Source: JAOAFZ01 sp964412815
Lineage (GTDB): Bacteria > Patescibacteriota > Microgenomatia > UBA1406 > GWC2-37-13
Direction of reading: 5' to 3'
Length of the DNA stretch: 64,000 nucleotides
NCBI GenBank assembly: GCA_964412815.1
Contig: CAYPQF010000038.1
Span: 1 to 64,000, forward strand
Positions within the stretch are counted from its first letter, which is position 1. Every line of letters begins with the position of its first letter. A program made the position numbers and the translations under genes. The notes beneath the pieces are model-generated. The model was given only the letters and a program-made list of their open reading frames with translations, was not told the origin of the DNA and searched no databases. This document shows positions 33,104 through 41,153 of the stretch, one piece after another.

Positions 33104-34083
33104 AGGTTGAGATAGGTGGTGAGGGTACTAATGATTCGTTCTTCGATCGGATATGGGTACTCAGGAAACGTCTTGCCGGTTAGCTTCTCGTAGACTGCCA
33201 TATAGCGCTCTGCTACCTGCACAATCAACTCTTCGGACATGGGGGGAGGATTGCCATCTCCGGTATAGCCTTTTTCCGCGTACCAGAGCCGCAAAAACTC
33301 TTTATCAAAGTTTTCCGGTTCCTGTCCCGCTGTTCTTCGTTCTTCGTAGGTTTGGGCTATCCAGAAGCGCGATGAGTCAGGCGTATGAATCTCATCCATA
33401 ATCATCAACTCTCCGTCACAGATACCAAACTCGTACTTGGTATCGACCAGTATCAAGTCCTGATCCCGGCAGCGGGCCGCCCCAAATGCAAAGAGCGCCA
33501 GTGCAGCCTGTTCCATCTGGGTGTAGATCTCCTCGCTTACCATCCCTTGAGACAGAATCTGTTCTCTGGTCAGCCGTTCGTCATGTCCATTGGCGCCGCC
33601 ACCATGCGTAGTGGGAGTGATTACGGGTTGTGGCAGTTGATCGTTTTTATGGAGCCCGTCAGGAAAATCTACTCCATAGATGGTCCGCTCTCCCTGTTGA
33701 TACGAATGCCAGATAGAGGTTTTGGTCACTCCGGACATATACCCCCGGACAACCATCTCGACCGGGATCGGGTCACAGTTTTTGCAGATCATGACGTTTG
33801 GGTCCGGTACCGCAATCATATGATTGGGAATAATATGCCGGGTCTGTTCAAACCAGAACTGAGAGAGGAGTGTGAGCACAGTCCCCTTATAGGGGATGCG
33901 TCCGAGAATGACATCAAATGCCGATTGCCGGTCTGTTGCGATGAGTACCCGATCGTGCGGGCGGACATAGATATCGCGTACTTTCCCCTGCTGTTTTTCC
34001 ATTGGTGCCTGTCGGGAAACCGGCAGGGAAACTGTTTCGAACGTTTGCGGAATGGACTGTCGAATACGATCCTGACTGATCAT
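33100..34083 (-). CDS. purC: SAICAR synthetase
   Basis: 327 residues: KQQGKVRDIYVR (ATP-binding start), DRQSAFDVIL, RGYMSGVTKTSIW and LILVDTKYEFGICDGELMIMDEIHTPDSSRFW are SAICAR synthetase signatures. It joins Asp to CAIR. The length is ~90 residues over the short bacterial type (about 240) and closer to yeast Ade1-type enzymes, with extra sequence mainly at the C-terminus. Overlaps purE by 4 and purM by 4 bases. Confidence 0.95.
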   Translation of the reverse strand: MISQDRIRQSIPQTFETVSLPVSRQAPMEKQQGKVRDIYVRPHDRVLIATDRQSAFDVILGRIPYKGTVLTLLSQFWFEQTRHIIPNHMIAVPDPNVMICKNCDPIPVEMVVRGYMSGVTKTSIWHSYQQGERTIYGVDFPDGLHKNDQLPQPVITPTTHGGGANGHDERLTREQILSQGMVSEEIYTQMEQAALALFAFGAARCRDQDLILVDTKYEFGICDGELMIMDEIHTPDSSRFWIAQTYEERRTAGQEPENFDKEFLRLWYAEKGYTGDGNPPPMSEELIVQVAERYMAVYEKLTGKTFPEYPYPIEERIISTLTTYLNL

Positions 34084-34649
34084 TGATGAGTAGTAGAACT
34101 GGTAAGTGTTGAACCATCTGTTTTGGAAACGGTGCGCGGGGCATCTATGGAACCCGCTCCATGGGCACTCACTGCGGCTGCTTTTTCCTCAACGGAAGTA
34201 CGCATTGCTTCTTTAAATGCGGTGAGGCGGGAATAGAGGTCAGGTACGTGGGTTGCGAGAATCTGCACCGCGAGAATGCCGGCATTGCGGGCGCCGTTGA
34301 TCGCGACCGTCGCGACGGGCACACCCGGCGGCATCTGGACAATCGAGTAGAGCGAGTCTATGCCGTTCATAGCCTTTGACTGGACCGGCACCCCGATTAC
34401 TGGCAGACTGGTAAGTGCGGCAACCATACCCGGAAGATGCGCGGCACCGCCGGCTCCGGCAATGATCACCTTGAGTCCCCGGTCAACGGCAGTTTTCGCA
34501 TACTCAACCATCCGTTCGGGTGTTCGATGGGCCGAGACGATCGTCAGTTCGTACGGAAGTTGAAATTCATCAAGAAGTCCGGCTGCTTCTTTCATAACCG
34601 GCAGATCCGAGTCTGATCCCATAATGATGCCAATCTGTGGCTTCTGCAT
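34080..34649 (-). CDS. purE: N5-CAIR mutase
   Basis: 189 residues, class I PurE: GIIMGSDSDLPVMKEA (residues ~8-23), IVSAHRTPERM (catalytic His), IAGAGGAAHLPGMVA and VPVQSKAMNGIDSL. It moves the carboxyl group of N5-CAIR made by PurK to C4. The core ends near residue 155; about 35 extra residues (rich in Ser, Thr, Ala) form a low-complexity tail not typical of the family. Starts 3 bp after purK. Confidence 0.95.
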   Translation of the reverse strand: MQKPQIGIIMGSDSDLPVMKEAAGLLDEFQLPYELTIVSAHRTPERMVEYAKTAVDRGLKVIIAGAGGAAHLPGMVAALTSLPVIGVPVQSKAMNGIDSLYSIVQMPPGVPVATVAINGARNAGILAVQILATHVPDLYSRLTAFKEAMRTSVEEKAAAVSAHGAGSIDAPRTVSKTDGSTLTSSTTHQ

Positions 34650-34652
34650 ACT

Positions 34653-35807
34653 TTATTGTACTGAAATCGTAATAGTGTTTCGCACCTCTTCTGCGAGCGC
34701 TTCTGCTGCGATCACCGTCGCAGCAAGCACGGTAATATGCCCCATCTTGCGACCGGGCTTTTCCTCTGTTTTTCCATACCAGTGCAGGTACACCTCCGGA
34801 TGGTGTTTGAGGATCTCCAGATTCCCCAATTGAGCCGGAGCAACTTTTACCCCGAGAATATTTTTCATCACTGCGGCCTGAACTGAGGGACGGATAGCGG
34901 TACTGCCAACCGGCAGTCCGGTAATGGCACGCAGGTGGTTCTCAAACTGCGATGTTTTACAGGCTTCGATCGTATAGTGACCTGAGTTATGAACCCGGGG
35001 CGCAATTTCATTCAGGAGGATACCTTCCACGGTCTGGAACAGCTCAATTCCGAAGACACCGGCACCTGGAAGTACATGAAGTGCACTTGTTACCAGTGTC
35101 TCAATCTGCTGCTGTTCGCGGGCAGAGAGTGCGGCCGGAAGCCGTACTACATCACACACATTGTTCTGCTGAACTGTCTCGACTACCGGATAGAAGTGCA
35201 CCTGTCCGTCTTTCTCTTTCACCACCATCACTGCCAGTTCCCGGGTAAAAGGCACATCCCGTTCGACAAAGAGCCCCCGGGTATCCCGGGAAAATTCGGC
35301 AAATGCCGGCTCGATATCCGATGCCGACCGGATGACCCGGTTTCCCTTTCCATCATAGGAGGCAAAAGATTGTTTGAGGTGGAGCGGATATCCCCAGTCT
35401 GTGGCAGCCTGTGTTAAGTCCGCACTACTGGTAACCGCGCGAAATGGAGCAACCGTCACTCCATGCGTTGATACCACTTCTTTTTGTTTTAGTTTGTTCT
35501 GGATCAGGGAGATGGCCCGGGGATGGGGCTGTATTTCCACTCCTTCGTCGTGCAGTTCCTGAAGGGTTCTGGCTGAGACATGTTCCAGTTCGATGGTGAT
35601 CAGATCACACTGCTGTGCCAGCGTATGGATTGCTTCAGAGTCTTCGTAGCCACCCGGAAGATGGGTAGCTCCGGCAAGCACGGCGGGCGCCTGAGGCAGT
35701 GGGTCCAGCACGGTGATATCAAACCCCAGTTGACGCGCGTACGGCACCATCATCTGCGCCAGTTGTCCGCCACCGATTATCCCGATATGGTGCCGTTTTT
35801 TTTCCAT
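34653..35807 (-). CDS. purK: N5-carboxy-AIR synthetase
   Basis: 384 residues of the ATP-grasp family: GIIGGGQLAQMMVPYARQLG (N-terminal Rossmann-like motif), YDGKGNRVI (glycine-rich ATP loop), FVERDVPFTRELAVMVV and EIAPRVHNSGHYTIEAC (metal and carbamoyl-site block) are typical of PurK. It carboxylates AIR with ATP and bicarbonate. The first 31 bases overlap the purB end, suggesting translational coupling. Confidence 0.95.
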   Translation of the reverse strand: MEKKRHHIGIIGGGQLAQMMVPYARQLGFDITVLDPLPQAPAVLAGATHLPGGYEDSEAIHTLAQQCDLITIELEHVSARTLQELHDEGVEIQPHPRAISLIQNKLKQKEVVSTHGVTVAPFRAVTSSADLTQAATDWGYPLHLKQSFASYDGKGNRVIRSASDIEPAFAEFSRDTRGLFVERDVPFTRELAVMVVKEKDGQVHFYPVVETVQQNNVCDVVRLPAALSAREQQQIETLVTSALHVLPGAGVFGIELFQTVEGILLNEIAPRVHNSGHYTIEACKTSQFENHLRAITGLPVGSTAIRPSVQAAVMKNILGVKVAPAQLGNLEILKHHPEVYLHWYGKTEEKPGRKMGHITVLAATVIAAEALAEEVRNTITISVQ

Positions 35808-37228
35808 GCAGTTAGGGCGTGAGAAATGATATCTGCCATCTGTCGGGCATGAGGAGCGGCCTGACCAATGTGATGCAAGGGATCAAACGCGCTGGAGATA
35901 GCTTGGGAAGAGCAGTACTTTGCAATCTTCGGATCGTTGGTGATCAACTGCTGCAGCGGATTATCCTGTCCTTGTGCAATTGCATCCCAGGCTGTCATCG
36001 CATGCTGTTTAAGCACTTCGTGGAGTTTTTGCCGGTTTCCCCCGTGTTTGACTGCCTGCATTAAGACCCCTTCGAGCGCGGAGAACGGGGCATATTTGTG
36101 CAGGTTCTGGGCTATCGCCCGCTCATCGATAGTCATCTGTTCGACCAGACGGATCGCGGTCTTCAGAATCTCACTCACTGCCAGAAACGCATCGGGGACC
36201 ACCAGGCGGCGATTGGCCGAATCATCCAGGGTACGTTCCAGGTAGGAGTGTTGTACATTTTCGTGGAGTACAACCGGTAACTGGGCTACATACCGGGCCA
36301 GTGAACATATTTTCTCTGACGCTACCGGGTTTCGCTTAAATGGCATGGCGGACGACCCCACCTGTTGTTTTTCAAACGGCTCACGCCATTCACCAAACGC
36401 CGGGGACTGCAGAATTCTCAGGTCCGCGGCAAACTTGGCGATAACTGAGGCGATCCCTGCCAGCGACTCGATAATCTGAACTTCGTGCATTCTGCTCCCG
36501 ATCTGCGTAGATACCGGAGCAGCAGTTAGCCCCAGTTTCGAGAGTACCGCTGCCTCCATCTCTTCCGGGTTCATGGGGGAATCGTGCAGGAGAGCGGTAT
36601 AACTCGCCATCGATCCAACTGCTCCTTTCATTCCTTTGGCACGCAGTTTTGATTTGACGGTAAGCAGCTGGTCGAAGGTTGTAAGCAGTTCCTGGGCATA
36701 AAACGCAAAGCGATATCCTACCGTGGTTGGTTCTGCCGGTTGCAGATGGGTGTAGGCCATACAGGGCAGATCGGCGGTATCGTGAATCCGTTTTCTGAAG
36801 GCTGTCAACAATGCGGCTGTCTGTTCTTCTATCAGCGCGAGCGCTTCTTTCAGCCGGAGCATCTCAGCGTTATCAGTTATGTCCATACTGGTTGCTCCCA
36901 GATGGAGCTTCCCGCCGCCTTTTTTAGCTTTTTCAGCATACTCGGTGATTGCGGCAAAGACATCGTGACGGGTTTGTTGCTCGATCTCCTGAATTCGTTC
37001 AATGTCGATATCCCGTTCGTGATACTGGAGATCATCCAGTTCTTCGTGGGAGATCAACCCGGCTTTAGACTGTACGGTCGCAAGGGTCACCCAGATTCTG
37101 CGCCAGAGTTCTACTTTGTGAAGTTCGCTAAAGACTGCGCGCATCTCAGGGGTGCCATATCGCCAGGAAAAGGTAGATTGATAGGATGCAGAGGGAGCAA
37201 CTTCTTCGGTTGACTGCCGTGTGCTCAT
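35777..37228 (-). CDS. purB: Adenylosuccinate lyase
   Basis: 483 residues. The superfamily signature GSSAMPFKRNPVASEKI contains the catalytic Ser loop; KLHLGATSMDITDNAEML and YTHLQPAEPTTVGYRFAFYA are the other two active-site blocks. It splits SAICAR to AICAR and adenylosuccinate to AMP. I placed the start at 37228 (MSTRQSTEE), where ATGA overlaps the folD stop; a longer frame upstream reads through folD. It overlaps purK by 31 bases. Confidence 0.95.
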   Translation of the reverse strand: MSTRQSTEEVAPSASYQSTFSWRYGTPEMRAVFSELHKVELWRRIWVTLATVQSKAGLISHEELDDLQYHERDIDIERIQEIEQQTRHDVFAAITEYAEKAKKGGGKLHLGATSMDITDNAEMLRLKEALALIEEQTAALLTAFRKRIHDTADLPCMAYTHLQPAEPTTVGYRFAFYAQELLTTFDQLLTVKSKLRAKGMKGAVGSMASYTALLHDSPMNPEEMEAAVLSKLGLTAAPVSTQIGSRMHEVQIIESLAGIASVIAKFAADLRILQSPAFGEWREPFEKQQVGSSAMPFKRNPVASEKICSLARYVAQLPVVLHENVQHSYLERTLDDSANRRLVVPDAFLAVSEILKTAIRLVEQMTIDERAIAQNLHKYAPFSALEGVLMQAVKHGGNRQKLHEVLKQHAMTAWDAIAQGQDNPLQQLITNDPKIAKYCSSQAISSAFDPLHHIGQAAPHARQMADIISHALTAWKKNGTISG

Positions 37229-38076
37229 GCGTGTTCCGGAGCCTTCTGCTGCAATGCTGCCTCGACTACGTTTTTGAGCAGGAAGGTAATGGTTAACGGT
37301 CCAATCCCATTGAGGGTGGGACAGTACAATTTTGCTTTCTGGGCAATCTCTTCTTCGTGAATGTCCCCAAAGAGCTGCGTTTCTCCATCCACTTCTTTTG
37401 CATCTACACCTACACCGATTACATAGCAACCTTCTTTGATATTGGAACCATGTACGATATGTTCTTTTCCAACAGCCGAGATCACCAGGTCACCAGAACG
37501 GATTATCTCATCCGGATTCTGAGTAGTTGAGGAGACACAGACTGGCTCAAATCCTTTTTTCTTAAGCAGCGTAAGGGTGGGCTGGCCCGCGGTTCTGCCT
37601 TTTCCCAGTACGACAATTTTTTTTCCTGCGAGAAATGCTTCCGGCGACGGAAAACCTTCGATCCGGGAAAACTCTGCAATCATCTCCCAGATAGCCAGCG
37701 CCGTTGCTTCGGTAAACGGGGATTCCGGCAGAAACCCGTCCACATCCTTTTCAGGAGCGACCTGTTGAATCAGCTCTTCGGCTGGCCACGACTGGTAGAC
37801 CGGCAACTGAATAATCATCCCGTGGATGGCTGGATTGATATTTGCGGATTGTACATACGAACGGAAGGTCTCCAGCTCCTGTTCCTGAAACCGGACAACC
37901 GTCGCGGTAATTCCCAGTTTAGTTGCTACCTTCGCTTTGAGTGAGATGTAGACTTCGGAGCTCTGGTTACTGCCGGCACGTAAAATAACCAGATGAGGAG
38001 CCAGTTCGTGTTCACGAATAGTTGCTGCCAGTTCTTCGCGGATTCGTTTTGCAATGGGCTTTCCTTTTACAATCAT
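37225..38076 (-). CDS. folD: Methylene-THF dehydrogenase/methenyl-THF cyclohydrolase
   Basis: 283 residues. YISLKAKVATKLGI carries the Tyr/Lys active-site pair; MIIQLPVYQSWPAEELIQQVAPEKDVDGFLP is the FolD core block; VVLGKGRTAGQPTLTLLKKKGF is the NADP-binding motif (usual GRSxxVG reads GRTAGQP). It supplies 10-formyl-THF, here presumably for PurN. Placement inside the cluster beside the purP genes is functionally coherent. Overlaps purB by 4 bases and starts 8 bp after purP1. Confidence 0.93.
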   Translation of the reverse strand: MIVKGKPIAKRIREELAATIREHELAPHLVILRAGSNQSSEVYISLKAKVATKLGITATVVRFQEQELETFRSYVQSANINPAIHGMIIQLPVYQSWPAEELIQQVAPEKDVDGFLPESPFTEATALAIWEMIAEFSRIEGFPSPEAFLAGKKIVVLGKGRTAGQPTLTLLKKKGFEPVCVSSTTQNPDEIIRSGDLVISAVGKEHIVHGSNIKEGCYVIGVGVDAKEVDGETQLFGDIHEEEIAQKAKLYCPTLNGIGPLTITFLLKNVVEAALQQKAPEHA

Positions 38077-38084
38077 GAGTACTA

Positions 38085-39191
38085 TTAGCTGATAATGTGA
38101 TCCAGTTTATTTTGTTCTACTGCCTGCTTAATTTCCAGAGCGACACGCTCTCCTACCGGAACCGGTCGCCGGTACAGATATCCGGCGTACGGGGTAGCTG
38201 CAATGCCGGGGGAACCGGGCATTCGCGGAGAAACGTCAATCACTACAATATCTTTTTTGGGTGGGCCGGCGGTGATAATCGACTGGAGCGCGAACGGACC
38301 GACCACTCCTCCCTCCACCATCGCGGCTGCGGCCGTAACAAACCGTTCTCCCATCGAAAAGGCCGGTTCCAGGAGCGATTCGAGCACCGTCACCGCGATA
38401 TGTCCTGCTTCTTCATACTGTACCGGTACTTTGCGTAACAGCTCAATCTGGTAATCCGCCGGAGTACGCATAAATCCCTCCAGATTGGTCTGTCGCCGGG
38501 TATCGGTACCCAACAGCTCCAGCCTTCCGGAAAGCGGGGAATAGAAAAAGTTAAAGTTCACATGAGCGCCCAGAATAAACTCCTCGATCACTGCTTTTTC
38601 CAGTTGTTTCTCGGTAAAGACACCTTCCTTTAGTTTCTGTTCGGTAACCCGCAGATACTCAGACGGGCTATCCACCAGAAAAAATGCTCTCTCAAAGCCC
38701 CGTTCCTGCTCCAGTACTTTTACAATGCACAAGCGATCGATGGTATGTGGATCGGCAAACTGAAGCGGAAACTGAATGCCGGCTTTTTGCAATAGATCAT
38801 ATTGGTTAAACTCGACTCCCCGTTCCTCGATCTTGAGCAGGTGTTTATTACCGAAGATCGGGCACAAAAACTTGGTCTCGATACCTTCGTAATCAAAGTT
38901 CAGATAGACCTCAAACGAGCGATGCGGAATAAAGATGGCGTTCCGCTCTACCAGCTGTTTCTGGATACCCTCCCGCAGGATATCGGTAAAATGTTCGACG
39001 ATCATCACCTCGTCCACACAGCCCAGATCACCGTTGGTTTTGTAATAGGTGTCGTAGGTCTTTTCGCGTCCGGCAATCGAGATCACCAGTGTGTTAAACC
39101 CGAGTTTTTTTGCACCTGCACAGATATCCAGGGCGCTATGGCTGCCGAGCGTTGCGATGGTAATTGGTTTGGCAGGATCGATGGTATACAT
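38085..39191 (-). CDS. purP: PurP paralogue 1 (divergent FAICAR synthetase-like)
   Basis: 368 residues of the PurP (DUF1246/DUF1297) family, typical of archaea. ATLGSHSALDICAGAKKLGF (13-32) matches the PurP N-terminus; FYSPLSGRLELLGTDTRRQTN and GPFALQSIITAG, and the final EIKQAVEQNKLDHIIS, match the C-terminal half. But the ATP-grasp glycine loop, GARGGRGYF-like in canonical PurP, reads KVLEQERGFERAFFL (158-172), and PHGSF reads PHRSF. It may have lost ligase activity or changed function, perhaps the missing IMP cyclohydrolase step. Starts 3 bp after purP2. Confidence 0.85.
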   Translation of the reverse strand: MYTIDPAKPITIATLGSHSALDICAGAKKLGFNTLVISIAGREKTYDTYYKTNGDLGCVDEVMIVEHFTDILREGIQKQLVERNAIFIPHRSFEVYLNFDYEGIETKFLCPIFGNKHLLKIEERGVEFNQYDLLQKAGIQFPLQFADPHTIDRLCIVKVLEQERGFERAFFLVDSPSEYLRVTEQKLKEGVFTEKQLEKAVIEEFILGAHVNFNFFYSPLSGRLELLGTDTRRQTNLEGFMRTPADYQIELLRKVPVQYEEAGHIAVTVLESLLEPAFSMGERFVTAAAAMVEGGVVGPFALQSIITAGPPKKDIVVIDVSPRMPGSPGIAATPYAGYLYRRPVPVGERVALEIKQAVEQNKLDHIIS

Positions 39192-39194
39192 AGG

Positions 39195-40214
39195 TTAGCT
39201 GACAATGGTATCTAAGGTATTCTGTTCTATCGCGATTTTGATCTCCCGGGCAATACGACGGCCGGTACTCATCGGTTCGTTAAAGTACAGCCAGGAATAC
39301 GGCGAGCCTTCGGTGTACAGATTGGTTCCGGCGACAATCCGGCACGAAACTTCGATGGTATAAAACTTTTGTTGGTCCGTGACGATTGTTTCCATACAAA
39401 ACGGTCCGAACATACCGCGGGGGTCAATGAGCTTTTTTGCGGTATTCACCATCCGCATACCCATCTCTTGGGCTTCGGGAAGCATCGATTCACGCAACAC
39501 CAGCGGACTGTTGCCGATCACCACATAGCTCGGCTCGATCATAATCCGCTCCTGATCATGCGGAGGGATACGTCCCAGGGAATCGACATTGGTTTCGTAC
39601 CGGCGGTCGACCGAGAGTATCTCTATCCGGTCCATTACGTGCGAGTAAAAATAATGGACATAGACTGGTACACCAACAATATACTCCTGAATAACATAAT
39701 CTTTGATATTAAAATCAAACTCTTTGACTTTCCGTTCGAAATCAACCCGGTTTTGGGCATAAAAATAACCGCGCCCTCCCGCTGCACCGTGCAGTTTCAC
39801 GATTACGGGGCGATCAATTTCGTCGGCCGAGGCAAAATGCTTCGTGGTAAGAATGCCTGCGGCATCAAACCATTCCTGCTGTTTTTCGCGGTTGGACTCC
39901 CAGTCCAGTACCCCTTTGCTGCCGTAGTACAACACCTTCATCTGCTTATTTTTTTCTACTCCCAGATAGGCGACAAAACTGCCGTGCGGAATCAGAATGA
40001 CATTTCGCTTGATCAGATCCGGCTCCAGCTTGTCGAACTGCTTGAAAGAAGGAACGCTAATAACATCATCGATAAACGGAAACTGACGATAAAAGGCGAC
40101 ACGATCGGGAGTGGTGATGAGCAGTGTCTTGAACTGTTCGTCTTTGGCACCTTTGAGAATCTGTAACGAGGAGTGACTACCGAGGGTTGCAATGGTGTAG
40201 TCTGTTTTCTTCAT
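39195..40214 (-). CDS. purP: PurP paralogue 2 (canonical FAICAR synthetase, formate-dependent)
   Basis: 339 residues. TLGSHSSLQILKGAKDEQFKT, IPHGSFVAYLG, the glycine-rich ATP loop HGAAGGRGYFYA (142-153), HYFYSHVMDRIEILSVDRRYETN and the end REIKIAIEQNTLDTIVS all match archaeal PurP closely. PurP makes FAICAR from AICAR, formate and ATP, replacing the transformylase half of PurH. TATAAT (40222-40227) ends 7 nt before ATG, so a second promoter drives purP2 onward. Confidence 0.92.
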   Translation of the reverse strand: MKKTDYTIATLGSHSSLQILKGAKDEQFKTLLITTPDRVAFYRQFPFIDDVISVPSFKQFDKLEPDLIKRNVILIPHGSFVAYLGVEKNKQMKVLYYGSKGVLDWESNREKQQEWFDAAGILTTKHFASADEIDRPVIVKLHGAAGGRGYFYAQNRVDFERKVKEFDFNIKDYVIQEYIVGVPVYVHYFYSHVMDRIEILSVDRRYETNVDSLGRIPPHDQERIMIEPSYVVIGNSPLVLRESMLPEAQEMGMRMVNTAKKLIDPRGMFGPFCMETIVTDQQKFYTIEVSCRIVAGTNLYTEGSPYSWLYFNEPMSTGRRIAREIKIAIEQNTLDTIVS

Positions 40215-40304
40215 CACGGTAATTATAGGTAGCCTTACGGGAAAAGGCAAATTGTAATTTCTGTCGGTGCGCGTTCCCCCGCTCTGATCCGCGCCCGTTG
40301 TGTG

Positions 40305-41153
40305 TTAGCCAAAATACGCCACGGCATTCTGAAACAAGGTAAATCCGGCGGCATACTCCGGGTTCGGTGTTCCCGACCGGACATGGTGTTCTTTGAGGAT
40401 CTGCCAGTGTGGCTGCTGGGTAAAAAACATACCCCGTTCGGGGTGCGGCATCAAACCCAGTACCCGTCCGGACGGATCGGTTATACCCGCAACATCATCC
40501 AGCGCACCATTGGGATTGGCCGGGTAGTCCTGATACTGACAGACCGTTCCGCAGGTATACCGCAGCGCAATCTGATTGTTTTTTTTGAGTCGGACCAGCA
40601 CCTCCGGTTCTACATAGAACTTTCCTTCCCCGTGCGCGATGGGGAGAGAGAACTCGGTTAATCCCGTGAGCCAGGGAGACTGATTGGCAACAACCAGATC
40701 TACCCAGCGGTCCAGATAGAGTCCGCCACTGTTTTTCATGAGGGCGGCAGAACGCTCTCCATATGCGTTATCGCATGATGGTACCAGCCCCAGATTTACC
40801 AGAATCTGAAAGCCGTTACAGATACCGATCGTCAGCGTATCTCGCTGCACAAACTGAGAGAGCTGCTCCCAGAGGGTGTTCCGGAGCTTATTGGCATATG
40901 CGTTCCCGGAGCCGGTATCGTCTCCATACGAAAACCCGCCGGGAATTGCAGCAATCTGAAACTGTTTCAGTTTTTCCGGCGCGGCAATCAGATCATTAAT
41001 ATGGATAATCGTGGGAGTGGCACCAGCCAGTTGGAATGCATGAGCGGTCTCTTCTTCGCAGTTTAGACCATAGCCGGCAAAGATAAGCGCGGCAGGCTGC
41101 ACACCAGATTGACGAACAGCGGATTGCGCTTGTGATTTGATTGTTTTTTTCAT
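40305..41153 (-). CDS. purQ: FGAM synthetase glutaminase subunit
   Basis: 282 residues: a class I glutamine amidotransferase with ALIFAGYGLNCEEETAHAF, IPGGFSYGDD, catalytic Cys in IGICNGFQILVNLGLVP and His in LMPHPERG. It delivers ammonia to PurL. At 282 residues it is longer than the ~225-residue PurQ of Bacillus and resembles the C-terminal domain of large fused PurL. ATGA overlap with purL fixes the start at 41153; the longer frame is a read through purL. Confidence 0.93.
   Translation of the reverse strand: MKKTIKSQAQSAVRQSGVQPAALIFAGYGLNCEEETAHAFQLAGATPTIIHINDLIAAPEKLKQFQIAAIPGGFSYGDDTGSGNAYANKLRNTLWEQLSQFVQRDTLTIGICNGFQILVNLGLVPSCDNAYGERSAALMKNSGGLYLDRWVDLVVANQSPWLTGLTEFSLPIAHGEGKFYVEPEVLVRLKKNNQIALRYTCGTVCQYQDYPANPNGALDDVAGITDPSGRVLGLMPHPERGMFFTQQPHWQILKEHHVRSGTPNPEYAAGFTLFQNAVAYFG

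Noticed and set aside
39369..40166. A 265-codon plus-strand frame opposite purP2
   Set aside because: Long only because of codon bias in purP2; composition (His/Phe/Arg-rich) and lack of promoter or ribosome site argue against a gene.
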